Source of the DNA: Xanthocytophaga agilis
GTDB lineage: Bacteria > Bacteroidota > Bacteroidia > Cytophagales > 172606-1
Direction: 5' to 3'
NCBI RefSeq assembly: GCF_030068605.1
Contig: NZ_JASJOU010000006.1
Location: 248,001 to 312,000, forward strand
Length of the DNA: 64,000 nucleotides
Under the pieces are notes generated by a model. It worked only from the letters and a program-made list of their open reading frames with translations, searched no databases and was not told where the DNA came from. This document shows positions 16,561 through 25,559 of the stretch, in pieces. Positions within the stretch are counted from its first letter, which is position 1; the number at the start of each line of letters is the position of its first letter. The translations under genes were made by a program, and so were the position numbers.

Positions 16561-17814
16561 ATGGATCGCAAGATTGAAAAAAAGAAGTGGACGCCAAAAA
16601 AAATTGCTTACATCGGGGCTGCATCCTTATTTGGAGTCTTTGCTATATATAGCCTTCTATTCGCTAACAATAAATCGAAACTGAATGTAGAATCAGATAA
16701 AATCACAGTTTCTACTGTTTCGAAATCTGCTTTTACAGAGACTATCCCGGTGACTGGAGTAGTACAACCTCTTAAGACAATTCGTCTGGACGCTATTGAA
16801 GGTGGTTATGTAAACCGCAAGTATATGGATGGTGGTAATATGGTAAAAAGAGGTGATACCATTCTGCAATTACAAAACCACCGTCTGATGATGGACTTTG
16901 TAAACCATGAAACAGAGATGTATCGTTTGATCAACGAGTTACAGAATACACGATTAACACTGAAACAAAAACGTTTTGAACTGCGTCGGACATTATCAGA
17001 GTTGGATTTCAAAATTGGTCAGGCAAAGGATCTGTATGAAAGAAATAAGAAACTGGTAAAAGACAAATTAATTTCTGAGCAGGATTTCTTTAAATTTAAA
17101 AATGATTACGATCAACTGGTAAGACAACGCGAAATTGAAATAGAATCACAGGAATTCCAGGAACAAAACGCTGTAACTCAGATCAAACAACTGGAAGGAA
17201 CACTGGCTCGCACCAACCGTAACCAGAAAATGATGCAGGATAACCTAAGCAACCTGTATGTAAAAGCACCTGTAGCTGGCCAGCTTTCTACCATAGATGT
17301 AGAAGTAGGTACTAACATCAATGCAGGTCAGAACATTGGTCAGATTGACGACTTGAATGGCTTCAAGATGCGTGCACAGATAGATGAACACTATATTTCA
17401 CGAATATATCTCGGCTTGAGAGGAGAATTTGACTTTAACGGAAAAACCCACGAACTTACTATCAGCAAAATATTTCCTGAAGTAAAAAATGGACGTTTTG
17501 AAGTGGATATGATCTTTACCAAAGGAGCACCGGAAGGAATCAAGCGTGGTCAGTCGTCTCCAGTTCGCCTGGAATTGGGTAAAGCAGAATCAGCCATCTT
17601 ATTGCCAACAGGAGGATTCTTCAGTACTACAGGTGGTAACTGGGTATATGTACTAGATGAAAGTGGCAAACGTGCTACCAAACGTAATATTACCCTAGGC
17701 CGTAAGAGTCCGGAATACTATGAAGTACTGGAAGGTTTGAATGTAGGAGAGAAAGTAATCACATCTTCCTATGAAAACTTCGGAGACAACGAAGTGCTGG
17801 TACTGGATAAATAA
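16561..17814 (+). CDS. HlyD/RND-type membrane fusion protein (efflux adaptor)
   Basis: 417 residues. A basic N-terminus and one helix (about 15-35) anchor it in the inner membrane; the rest is periplasmic. Order: lipoyl half (TGVVQPLKTIRLDAIEGGYV, about 65-105), a long coiled-coil hairpin (about 110-235), second lipoyl half (LYVKAPVAGQLSTIDVEVGT), then beta-barrel and membrane-proximal domains. It should bridge an ABC pump to an outer-membrane channel; a TolC partner is not in this operon. The ATPase gene starts 78 bases on. Tandem operators and a sigma-54-like promoter precede it, as is common for stress-induced MacAB-like loci. Confidence 0.9.
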   Translation: MDRKIEKKKWTPKKIAYIGAASLFGVFAIYSLLFANNKSKLNVESDKITVSTVSKSAFTETIPVTGVVQPLKTIRLDAIEGGYVNRKYMDGGNMVKRGDTILQLQNHRLMMDFVNHETEMYRLINELQNTRLTLKQKRFELRRTLSELDFKIGQAKDLYERNKKLVKDKLISEQDFFKFKNDYDQLVRQREIEIESQEFQEQNAVTQIKQLEGTLARTNRNQKMMQDNLSNLYVKAPVAGQLSTIDVEVGTNINAGQNIGQIDDLNGFKMRAQIDEHYISRIYLGLRGEFDFNGKTHELTISKIFPEVKNGRFEVDMIFTKGAPEGIKRGQSSPVRLELGKAESAILLPTGGFFSTTGGNWVYVLDESGKRATKRNITLGRKSPEYYEVLEGLNVGEKVITSSYENFGDNEVLVLDK

Positions 17815-17822
17815 AATCAGAA

Positions 17823-17849
17823 ACCTGTGCTTTGTTTCAGAGCACAGGT
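17823..17849. other. Intra-operon hairpin
   Basis: ACCTGTGCT pairs with AGCACAGGT (9 bp). It is followed by an A-rich stretch, not a T-run, so it may protect or cleave the mRNA between the HlyD and ATPase genes rather than terminate it. Confidence 0.5.
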
Positions 17850-17892
17850 AAAACATAAAATCATTCACTCATTTCTATATTTCTGCACTCAC

Positions 17893-18570
17893 ATGATCTC
17901 TACCCGAAACCTGAAGAAAGTATTTACGACTGACGAAGTCGAAACCACTGCGCTCAACGGAGTTAGCATGGAAATTAACGATGGCGAGTTTGTTGCCATG
18001 ATGGGACCATCTGGTTGTGGCAAATCAACCCTGCTAAATATCCTCGGCTTGCTCGACAACCCTAGTGAAGGCGAATACCATTTCTTCGGACATGAAGTAG
18101 CCAAAGTATCCGAACGCGAACGTGCCAGATTACGGAAGGGTTCACTAGGTTTTGTATTCCAAAGCTTTAACCTGATTGACGAACTTACTGTATACGAAAA
18201 TGTGGAGCTACCACTGTTGTATCTGAAAGTTCCTGCCAGTGAGCGTGTGAAGAAAGTGGAAGAAGCACTAGAGCGTATGAATATGATGCACCGTCGCAAT
18301 CACTTCCCACAACAGCTTTCCGGTGGTCAGCAACAACGTACTGCGATTGCCCGTGCCGTAGTAGCGAATCCAAAACTGATACTGGCCGATGAGCCTACTG
18401 GTAACCTTGACTCTGTGAATGGTGAAGAGGTAATGAAATTATTACGCAGTCTGAATGAGGCTGGAACCACTATTATCATGGTGACTCACTCACCCTATGA
18501 TGCAGGTTTTGCACACCGAACCATTAACCTGTTTGATGGTAAAGTAGTAACTGAAAACTTCCACGTATAA
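17893..18570 (+). CDS. ABC transporter ATP-binding protein, MacB/LolD type
   Basis: 225 residues from the ATG at 17893 (MISTRNLKKVFTTDEVETTAL); upstream in-frame codons overlap the hairpin and lack homology. Walker A GPSGCGKST near residue 41, Q-loop FQSFNLIDELTV, signature LSGGQQQR, Walker B LILADEPTGNLD and the H-loop MVTHSP are all intact. Size and sequence match ATPases that drive FtsX-type permeases. It is cotranscribed with the HlyD adaptor. It may power the permease at 19093 and possibly the unlinked permeases at 6153-11018. Confidence 0.94.
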   Translation: MISTRNLKKVFTTDEVETTALNGVSMEINDGEFVAMMGPSGCGKSTLLNILGLLDNPSEGEYHFFGHEVAKVSERERARLRKGSLGFVFQSFNLIDELTVYENVELPLLYLKVPASERVKKVEEALERMNMMHRRNHFPQQLSGGQQQRTAIARAVVANPKLILADEPTGNLDSVNGEEVMKLLRSLNEAGTTIIMVTHSPYDAGFAHRTINLFDGKVVTENFHV

Positions 18571-18605
18571 TATATTTTTCGTTTATAGTCAGTCATTAGA
18601 TGCGT

Positions 18606-18631
18606 AAGGATTCCCATACCAGGGAATCCTT
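18606..18631. terminator. Hairpin after the ATPase gene
   Basis: AAGGATTCCC pairs perfectly with GGGAATCCTT around a 6-base loop. The following T content is low, so termination may be partial, letting the next two genes be read. Confidence 0.5.
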
Positions 18632-18671
18632 GTTGCGCAACATCCCTTTCTTGTCCTGAAAGGCTTTTGCA

Positions 18672-18995
18672 ATGGCTACTGTAAACTGCGAGGTCGGTAG
18701 TTTCACTATAAATGCACATCCAATTATGGCACACATCGCAGTCCCAATTCCTTCGCTTCCAGGCAAGCAGGATATTGAAATCGAAGTCACTATCAATGGT
18801 CAAAAACAGCAACTACAGTATCGGGTAGAACTTTTCTATTGGGAAGACTGTCACATACCAGTCATTGATCGAGCCGATTGCATTAAACAAATGCTTGCCA
18901 AATACGACCAGGATTGGACTCTGTACTACATTGGTACCCCGACAGATGAGTTTGTTCCTATTACTTTCCGCAAGAAAGGAGTCGCAGTATTGTAG
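18672..18995 (+). CDS. Small hypothetical protein
   Basis: 107 residues, soluble, no signal peptide. It has predicted beta strands (IEIEVTINGQKQQLQYRVELFYWE) and two Cys residues (ECHI-like DCHIPV and RADCIK). I do not recognise a family. It is placed between the ATPase and the FtsX permease on the same strand and is closed by its own terminator (19031-19066), so the permease may be transcribed separately. The start ATG at 18672 is the only good candidate. Its function is unknown. Confidence 0.6.
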   Translation: MATVNCEVGSFTINAHPIMAHIAVPIPSLPGKQDIEIEVTINGQKQQLQYRVELFYWEDCHIPVIDRADCIKQMLAKYDQDWTLYYIGTPTDEFVPITFRKKGVAVL

Positions 18996-19030
18996 ACGTT
19001 TACACAGCAGCTAATTTTCCAAACACATCA

Positions 19031-19066
19031 CTTCCACTTCGTTATTGGAGTGGAAGATTCTTTTTT
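19031..19066 (+). terminator. Terminator after the 107-residue protein
   Basis: CTTCCACT pairs with AGTGGAAG across a 10-base loop and is followed by TTCTTTTTT. Confidence 0.8.
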
Positions 19067-19092
19067 ACCCATATTAAACCCATCTTATTGGA

Positions 19093-21483
19093 ATGATACG
19101 AAACTATGTAACTATTGCATTCAGAAATTTATGGAAGAATAAAGCATTTTTTCTGATTACAGTGTTTGGTCTGTCTATAGGCCTTACATGTTGTCTGATA
19201 ATCAGCTTGTATGTACAGCATGAATTGAGCTATGATAAATTCCACCAGAATCGTGATCGGATTGTACGTGTAGTGATGGAGTATAAAATGGGCACAACTG
19301 TAACAAAAGTAGGTGTGACAGGAACCAAAGTAGCTCCGGCCTTTAAAAGAACCTTCCCAGAAGTCGAATCTGGTGTCCGGTTGATGAAATATGCCTCTGT
19401 ATTGAAATATGAAGACAAGCTTTTTGAAGAACAACAGTTTCTTTTTGCTGACTCTACTTTTTTTGATGTATTTTCCTTTCCTCTGCTACAGGGTAATCCC
19501 AAAACAGCACTGGCGGGACCTGATAAGATTGTACTCACTGAAGCCTCTGCTAAAAAATACTTTGGCAATACCGACCCTATTGGTAAGATATTATCATCTG
19601 GAAAGAAAGATTATATGGTTACTGGTATAGTTGGAAATGTTCCATCCAACTCACAGATACAGTTTGAATTCGTAGCTTCCTTTGCCTCCTTATCCGCTGC
19701 TACAAAACCGGAAACCTGGTTTAATGCCAACTACACAACCTATCTTTTACTAAAAGACGCACATGCAATCCAGACACTTCAGTCAAAGATTACGCCATAC
19801 ATGAAAACTCAGGCAGCAGAAACAGGTGCGACAGATGGAAATTATCTTACCTATGAACTGGAGCCTCTTACCAGGGTACACTTACATTCCGAAGTTGGTG
19901 GTCTGGAGCCTAATAATAGCATTACTTATATCTATATCTTTGGTGCTATCGTATGCTTGATTCTGGGTATTGCCTGCGTTAATTATGTAAACCTTACTAC
20001 TGCCCGCTCACTGGAACGTGCGCGAGAAGTAGGTATGCGCAAAGTACTGGGAGCAGTACGTCATCAGCTTTTCTGGCAGTTTATTGGTGAGTCTGGTATT
20101 ATTACCAGTGTCTCTATTCTTTTAAGTGTAGGGTTAACGGCTCTTTTGCTTCCCTACTTTGCTGTATTATCAGGACAATCAATTTCGCTGAATGTACTGG
20201 CTCAGCCTACCACTTTGGTTGGATTGGCTCTGGCTGGAGTCGTGATTAGCTTTCTAGCAGGTAGCTATCCAGCACTACTGCTTTCCAAATTTCAACCCAT
20301 CAAGGTTTTGAAAGGTGATTATAAAACATCTGGCTCCGGATTGTGGCTCAGAAAGTCGCTTATTGTCTTTCAGTTTGCGATTTCTATATTTCTGATCATT
20401 GCGACCTTTACAATTCAGGGCCAGCTTAGTTTTATTCAAAACCGAAAGCTGGGTTATAACAAAGACCATATACTTGTGTTGCCTTCAGATGGGAAGATCC
20501 AGAAGAGTATCTCAACTATTAAAACAGAATTTAAACGCAATCCTAATATTCAATCTGTTACACTTGCCTATGAAACACCCACTTTTATTGAAGGTGGCTA
20601 TAGTATGAGAAGACCCGAAGTGCCAGAGTCACAAAGCATGTATGTAACCGCTATTCCAGTAGATGAGGATTTTGTGAAAACGCTAGGATTGCAAATTATT
20701 GCCGGAAGCAATTTTTCAGAAACAGACATGAATGATGTATCAGGAGAGGATTATGAAAAATACCGTTATCACTACATTGTCAATGAATCCGCAGTAAAAG
20801 CATTGGGTTGGAAGGTAGAAGAGGCAGTAGGAAAACGTATGGTTTTGAATAAAGAAGGAGAAATAAAGGCGGTGGTGAAAGATTTTCATTTTGCTTCCAT
20901 GCACCAGAAAATTGAACCTCTGGTAATCTTTCCACAAAAAGAAAGCTATGGGGTTATGATGGTAAAACTATCCGGACAACAACTACCGGAAACAATAGAG
21001 TTTCTCAAAGAAAAATGGCAATCACTGGCACCTCACTATCCTTTTGAATACCACTTCCTGGATGATGAATTTAACCAGATGTATAGTTCTGAGCAACGAA
21101 CTGGCAAGATCTTTACCTTGTTTGCCTCTCTGGCTATTGTGCTGGCTTGTCTTGGTTTATTTGGACTGGCAGCCTACACAGCTATGCAGCGTACCAAGGA
21201 AATAGGTATTCGTAAAGTACTTGGAGCTTCTATCGCAGATGTAGTTATGTTGCTTTCCAAAGATTTTGTTAAACTTGTTTTTATTGCTTTCCTGATTGCT
21301 ACCCCTATAGTATGGTATGCTATGGATAAATGGCTGCAGGATTTCACTTATCGGATAAATCTCTCCTGGTGGATATTTGCAACTGCAGGTATACTGACAA
21401 TGATTATAGCATTACTGACAGTGAGTTTCCAAGCTATTAAGACTGCTATTATCAATCCGATTAAATCGCTACGTAGCGAATAA
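19093..21483 (+). CDS. FtsX/MacB-type ABC transporter permease
   Basis: 796 residues, third member of this paralog set in the window. First helix FFLITVFGLSIGLTCCLIISL, a MacB periplasmic core, first FtsX domain with ARSLERAREVGMRKVLGAV near 315, second periplasmic part with the VVKDFHFASMHQKIEPLVIF segment, also seen in the 6153-8531 paralog, and a second FtsX domain with QRTKEIGIRKVLGAS near 705. It ends INPIKSLRSE, the shared C-terminal signature. Placed after an HlyD adaptor and ATPase, it should be the inner-membrane part of that tripartite pump. I find no sigma-54 element directly in front of it. Confidence 0.92.
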   Translation: MIRNYVTIAFRNLWKNKAFFLITVFGLSIGLTCCLIISLYVQHELSYDKFHQNRDRIVRVVMEYKMGTTVTKVGVTGTKVAPAFKRTFPEVESGVRLMKYASVLKYEDKLFEEQQFLFADSTFFDVFSFPLLQGNPKTALAGPDKIVLTEASAKKYFGNTDPIGKILSSGKKDYMVTGIVGNVPSNSQIQFEFVASFASLSAATKPETWFNANYTTYLLLKDAHAIQTLQSKITPYMKTQAAETGATDGNYLTYELEPLTRVHLHSEVGGLEPNNSITYIYIFGAIVCLILGIACVNYVNLTTARSLERAREVGMRKVLGAVRHQLFWQFIGESGIITSVSILLSVGLTALLLPYFAVLSGQSISLNVLAQPTTLVGLALAGVVISFLAGSYPALLLSKFQPIKVLKGDYKTSGSGLWLRKSLIVFQFAISIFLIIATFTIQGQLSFIQNRKLGYNKDHILVLPSDGKIQKSISTIKTEFKRNPNIQSVTLAYETPTFIEGGYSMRRPEVPESQSMYVTAIPVDEDFVKTLGLQIIAGSNFSETDMNDVSGEDYEKYRYHYIVNESAVKALGWKVEEAVGKRMVLNKEGEIKAVVKDFHFASMHQKIEPLVIFPQKESYGVMMVKLSGQQLPETIEFLKEKWQSLAPHYPFEYHFLDDEFNQMYSSEQRTGKIFTLFASLAIVLACLGLFGLAAYTAMQRTKEIGIRKVLGASIADVVMLLSKDFVKLVFIAFLIATPIVWYAMDKWLQDFTYRINLSWWIFATAGILTMIIALLTVSFQAIKTAIINPIKSLRSE

Positions 21484-21500
21484 AGTTAGAATACTCTTAA

Positions 21501-21533
21501 CCAAAAGCGGCTGAAACTTTCAGCCGCTTTTGG
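21501..21533. terminator. Bidirectional terminator
   Basis: CCAAAAGCGGCTGAAA pairs with TTTCAGCCGCTTTTGG. T-runs exist on both sides. It separates the permease from the convergent dusB. Confidence 0.9.
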
Positions 21534-21541
21534 TTTTTGTA

Positions 21542-22531
21542 TCAAATCATAACTGTATTGAAATGGTTTGCTACTTCGTCCAGAATACTAAGAATATCTG
21601 CATAATCAGGTGATTCTACCAAACGCATCCGGTACGGTTTAAAGTGATCCAATCCTTTGAAATAATTGGTATAATGGCGGCGCATTTCAAAGATTCCAAG
21701 TTTGTCACCTTTCCAGCGAATAGAAAAATCCAGGTGTTTTTTGCATACGTCTACCCGTTCCTGGATAGTAGGTGGAGTCAAATACTCCCCTGTATGGAGA
21801 TAGTGTTTAATTTCCCGAAAGATCCATGGATAACCAATCGACGCACGACCAATCATAATACCATCCACACCATAACGGTTTTTATATTCCAGTGCCTTCT
21901 CAGGTGTATCAATATCTCCATTGCCAAATATAGGAATCCGTATACGTGGGTTTTCTTTTACCTTACCTATCAATGTCCAGTCAGCCTCTCCCTTATACAT
22001 CTGTACACGTGTACGTCCATGAATGGTAAGTGCTTCAATACCTATATCCTGTAACCGCTCTGCTACCTCCAGAATGTTCTTTGTATTATCATCCCATCCC
22101 AGGCGCGTTTTTACAGTGACTGGCAGATGAGTCGACTTCACAACAGCCTCTGTCATCTTGATCATCTTGGGAATATCTTGCAGCAAGGCAGCCCCAGCTC
22201 CTCTGCATGCTACATTTTTTACTGGGCAGCCATAATTAATATCGATCAGATCCGGTTGTGCTGCTGTAGATATTTCAGCGCATTTGCCCATCGTTTCCAC
22301 ATCACTTCCAAACAGCTGTATGCCAATAGGACGTTCGTATTCAAATATATCCAGCTTCTGCCGACTTTTGGCTGCATCCCGAATTAACCCTTCGGAAGAT
22401 ATAAACTCCGTATACATCAGGTCTGCTCCGTTTTCCTTACATACTGCACGAAAAGGAGGATCACTGACATCCTCCATAGGAGCCAGGAGCAACGGAAATT
22501 CTCCTAATTCTATCTCCCGAATCTTAGCCAT
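21542..22531 (-). CDS. dusB: tRNA-dihydrouridine synthase
   Basis: About 329 residues from the ATG at 22531 (MAKIREIELGEFPLLLAPMEDVSD). FMN enzyme that reduces specific uridines in the tRNA D-loop. TIM-barrel motifs: LAPMEDVSDPPFR, the DINYGCPVKNVACRGAGAALL segment containing the catalytic Cys, TVKTRLGWDD, and the FMN-phosphate loop GNGDI...GIMIGRASIGYPW. The C-terminal helical tRNA-binding domain is present. It diverges from the CPBP protease gene and has its own good -7 box at 22583-22590. Confidence 0.94.
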   Translation of the reverse strand: MAKIREIELGEFPLLLAPMEDVSDPPFRAVCKENGADLMYTEFISSEGLIRDAAKSRQKLDIFEYERPIGIQLFGSDVETMGKCAEISTAAQPDLIDINYGCPVKNVACRGAGAALLQDIPKMIKMTEAVVKSTHLPVTVKTRLGWDDNTKNILEVAERLQDIGIEALTIHGRTRVQMYKGEADWTLIGKVKENPRIRIPIFGNGDIDTPEKALEYKNRYGVDGIMIGRASIGYPWIFREIKHYLHTGEYLTPPTIQERVDVCKKHLDFSIRWKGDKLGIFEMRRHYTNYFKGLDHFKPYRMRLVESPDYADILSILDEVANHFNTVMI

Positions 22532-22582
22532 AGTCAAAAGCTTGTTTACTCTTATTATAAATAGTTACTATTAATAAATCTG

Positions 22583-22614
22583 CAAAGATACTCAATTTTT
22601 GAGCAATCCGTCAA
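22583..22614 (-). promoter_or_regulatory. Bacteroidota-type promoter of dusB
   Basis: On the minus strand a TTG (-33) is followed after 21 bases by TATCTTTG, an exact match to the TAnnTTTG -7 box of Bacteroidota sigma-A. Confidence 0.65.
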
Positions 22615-22662
22615 CAACCGGAACAGTTTACCATTATTAAACAGCAACTGTCCAGTCAGATT

Positions 22663-22693
22663 CTGGTCTCTCAATAATTTACGTGTATCTTTG
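22663..22693 (+). promoter_or_regulatory. Bacteroidota-type promoter of the CPBP protease gene
   Basis: TATCTTTG at 22686-22693 matches TAnnTTTG; CTG (one mismatch to TTG) lies 20 bases upstream. The start point would leave a leader of about 35 bases. Confidence 0.6.
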
Positions 22694-22734
22694 CAAAAGA
22701 AAACCTCTCTAACCATTTATTGGTTCATTTTATT

Positions 22735-23709
22735 ATGCAACAACCATTTCCGCCTCGTCCACTGGTTAATCCAGCTATTGGTTTTATATTATTAATTGGT
22801 TTTTTCCTCCTGGGGCAATTTTTTGGGAGCCTGTTGGGAATACTATTTACTCTTCCGTATTTCAGTGGAAATCCAATGGCTGCATTCCAACAGATTCCAC
22901 AGATCCTCACTAATGATTTCTCACACCCACATGCCTGGGAAATAGTGATGATTGTGCAGGCATTCTCTTCATTTGGTGGATTTATTCTTGCAGCCTGGAT
23001 CTATTTGTTTTTTATTGAAGGTAAAACTCTTCGATCAATTAATACAAATGGGAAGATAGATTTTATTCCTTTATTGCTTATTGTCTTTCTGGGATTGGCT
23101 TTCATCATTCTCAACGAATGGATTTATCAATGGAATCGCAACTGGGATTTACCTGATTGGCTGTCTGGTTTTGAAGATTGGTCTCGTAGTCAGCAGGAAA
23201 AATTAGGGGAATTGACTCAATTTCTGACCAATTTTGAATCGCTCCCTAAACTAATTATTGCTCTTGTTGTAATTGCTGTTTTGCCTGCTATTGGCGAAGA
23301 GCTTATGTTCAGGGCTGCGATGCAATCCATATTTCTGCGCTGGTTCAGGAATCCTCATGCAGCAGTATGGGTTACAGGTGCTATTTTCAGTTTTATCCAT
23401 TTTCAGTTGGATGGGTTCATTCCCCGCTTATTGCTTGGGGTTGTATTTGGTTATTTGTATGTCTGGTCTGGTAATATATGGTATGCTATCTGGGCACACT
23501 TTATCAATAATGGGGTGACTGTGCTTGGCGTTTTCTTTAATAAATCCGAAAAAGCAAAAATAGATCTGGAACACACCGAATGGATCACCTGGAGCCAGGC
23601 CCTGATAGCAGCGGTAATATGTAGTGTGATTTTGTGGTATCTGAAACGGTTATTTGATCAGTATTCTCAACCTAATCAATCACTTTCTGAACAATATACT
23701 TATCGGTAA
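22735..23709 (+). CDS. CPBP family intramembrane metalloprotease
   Basis: About 324 residues from the ATG at 22735. A short Pro-rich start is followed by six or more membrane helices. The Abi/CAAX-like protease motifs are complete: EELMFRAAMQ (EExxxR) near 190, FSFIHFQ (FxxxH) near 225, and HFINNG (HxxxN) near 265. Members cleave within the membrane and act in prenyl-protein processing or bacteriocin self-immunity; no bacteriocin gene is close, so the substrate is unknown. The divergent partner is dusB and the downstream neighbour ald is convergent. Confidence 0.9.
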   Translation: MQQPFPPRPLVNPAIGFILLIGFFLLGQFFGSLLGILFTLPYFSGNPMAAFQQIPQILTNDFSHPHAWEIVMIVQAFSSFGGFILAAWIYLFFIEGKTLRSINTNGKIDFIPLLLIVFLGLAFIILNEWIYQWNRNWDLPDWLSGFEDWSRSQQEKLGELTQFLTNFESLPKLIIALVVIAVLPAIGEELMFRAAMQSIFLRWFRNPHAAVWVTGAIFSFIHFQLDGFIPRLLLGVVFGYLYVWSGNIWYAIWAHFINNGVTVLGVFFNKSEKAKIDLEHTEWITWSQALIAAVICSVILWYLKRLFDQYSQPNQSLSEQYTYR

Positions 23710-23723
23710 GATAAAAAATCAAC

Positions 23724-23766
23724 CTGAATCTGCTTATTACAGACGAGCAGCCATAAGCAGATTCAG
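23724..23766 (-). terminator. Terminator overlapping the end of ald
   Basis: CTGAATCTGCTTAT (23724-23737) pairs with ATAAGCAGATTCAG (23753-23766). The first arm on the mRNA lies inside the last codons of ald, and the stop codon is in the hairpin. TTGATTTTTT follows on the minus strand. Confidence 0.75.
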
Positions 23767-24966
23767 ATCCTTATGTGGCATATTAAACTTTCTAGCAATA
23801 TGCTGATTGGTAACACTTCCCTTATAGGTATAGACACCTTTCATAAACCACTTGTTGCGGAAAATCATTTCATCAATCCCTCCCAAAGTACCCATTTCCA
23901 GCAAATAAGGTGTAAATATATGACTCAAGGCCATTGTAGCAGTGTGAGCAACCCGTGATGCAATATTAGGTACACAATAATGAATTACACCATACTTCCG
24001 GAAGATTGGATTGCGATGAGTTGTAATTTCTGAGGTTTCAAAACATCCGCCCTGGTCGATACTTACATCCACAATCACAGAGTCAGGTTTCATGGTCGAT
24101 ACCATTTCATTGGTCACTACAATTGGACTGCGCCCTTCTTCCATACGCATGGCACCAACCACTACATCAGCCCGGTTAAGGGCCTCTGCCAGTAAATCCG
24201 TTTCCAGCGTAGAGGTATGAATCTGATGCCCTACAGCATATTTAAGACGTCGGAGACGGTAGATATGTCTATCAAATACTTTAATCTCTGCACCCATACC
24301 CATAGCAGTTCGGGCAGCATATTCAGCAACTGTGCCAGATCCAAGTACAACCACTTTGGTAGGCGGAACACCAGTAATACCACCAAGAATAATTCCACGT
24401 CCGTTATTGGCACTATTAAGGTATTCAGCAGCAATAAGCATAACTGTATTGCCTGCAATCTCACTCATAGCACGAATTACTGGCATACCTCCCACCTTGT
24501 CCTGAAGCAACTCAAATGCCAGTGCTGTAATCTTCCGTTTGTTTAAGGCTTCAATATATGTATGGGTAAGCTTGGCAGATTGCAGTGCTGAGATCAATGT
24601 TTTACCAGGCTTCAAGTATCCTATTTCTTCATCAGTAGGAGGTTCCACTTTTAAGACGATATCTGCCTCAAAAGCTTCTTTTGCAGAATAAACAATAGTG
24701 GCACCTGCATCACTGTAGGCTTGATCACTAAACTTAGCAGCTTGGCCAGCCGTAGTTTCTACACAAATACGATGTCCATTGCGTGTAAGGATAGACGTGG
24801 CTTCTGGAGTAAGTACCAGGCGGCTCTCATCCAGATCCCGTTCTTTAGGTAAACCTATAAACAACTGCTTTTGCGTAGTTTTCACTGCCAGCAATGATTC
24901 TTGCGGATATAATGCCGTTTGTGAGGCAAGTTCTTCTATCCCGGAAGAGGAAATTTGGCTACCCAT
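23737..24966 (-). CDS. ald: Alanine dehydrogenase
   Basis: 409 residues. It interconverts alanine with pyruvate and ammonia using NAD. The AlaDh/PNT N-terminal domain is seen from IGLPKERDLDESRLVLTPEA, with the substrate-site residues around KVEPPTDEEI. The NAD domain has VVVLGSGTVAEYAARTA. The C-terminus retains IASRVAHTATMALSH. Compared with the common 370-residue enzyme it carries an extra 35 residues at the N-terminus, as seen in Bacteroidota. Its ATG overlaps the stop of tsaE by eight bases, so translation is probably coupled. Confidence 0.93.
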   Translation of the reverse strand: MGSQISSSGIEELASQTALYPQESLLAVKTTQKQLFIGLPKERDLDESRLVLTPEATSILTRNGHRICVETTAGQAAKFSDQAYSDAGATIVYSAKEAFEADIVLKVEPPTDEEIGYLKPGKTLISALQSAKLTHTYIEALNKRKITALAFELLQDKVGGMPVIRAMSEIAGNTVMLIAAEYLNSANNGRGIILGGITGVPPTKVVVLGSGTVAEYAARTAMGMGAEIKVFDRHIYRLRRLKYAVGHQIHTSTLETDLLAEALNRADVVVGAMRMEEGRSPIVVTNEMVSTMKPDSVIVDVSIDQGGCFETSEITTHRNPIFRKYGVIHYCVPNIASRVAHTATMALSHIFTPYLLEMGTLGGIDEMIFRNKWFMKGVYTYKGSVTNQHIARKFNMPHKDLNLLMAARL

Positions 24967-25414
24967 GTTTGGATAATTCTAAGATTCGGCCGTTTTGCGC
25001 ATCTAAATTAATACTAATTTTCAGATATTTTGCAGGTAAAAGATGTGGAATTTTTGCCGACCACTCTACAAAACAATAACTATTTGAGTCAAAGTACTCT
25101 TCTATACCCATATCCATTGCTTCTGTTTCATCTTTAATGCGATAAAAATCAAAGTGATAACAGGACTCACCTTTCGCGGTAAGATATTCGTTGACCAAGG
25201 CAAAAGTAGGGCTTTGAACAGTATCTTCTACACCTAATTTTTCACAGACAGCTTTTACAAGAGTAGTTTTACCTGCACCCATTTCTCCTTCTAGCAACCA
25301 CACTTTGTATTCATCTGCCAGCTTTATCAGAAAACCGGCAATGAAGGGTAATTCTTTCAGGGAACTATATTTAAGTGTAAACAAGGGCTTCTGAGTTAAA
25401 AAATCGAAAGTCAA
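24959..25414 (-). CDS. tsaE: tRNA threonylcarbamoyladenosine biosynthesis ATPase TsaE
   Basis: 151 residues. Works with TsaB and TsaD in making t6A37 of ANN-reading tRNAs. The P-loop GEMGAGKTTLVKAVCE is near residue 43, followed by TVQSPTFALVNEY, YHFDFYRIKD and FVEWSAKIPHLLP, all standard for the family. No ATG exists upstream of the P-loop; the likely start is TTG at 25414, which gives the normal length. It overlaps ald by eight bases (ATGGGTAG) and both are in one transcript. Confidence 0.92.
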   Translation of the reverse strand: MTFDFLTQKPLFTLKYSSLKELPFIAGFLIKLADEYKVWLLEGEMGAGKTTLVKAVCEKLGVEDTVQSPTFALVNEYLTAKGESCYHFDFYRIKDETEAMDMGIEEYFDSNSYCFVEWSAKIPHLLPAKYLKISINLDAQNGRILELSKHG

Positions 25415-25559
25415 AAATAATATCCCTCTTCCTGCCTGGCAAGTCTTTCTTTCTTCTTTCTGCTTTTAATTGTAACAGATATACAAATAAAACTAATAAA
25501 TAATTGGAAATTTAATATCTATATGATATCATTACAATATCACTATAGTTTAAACTACT

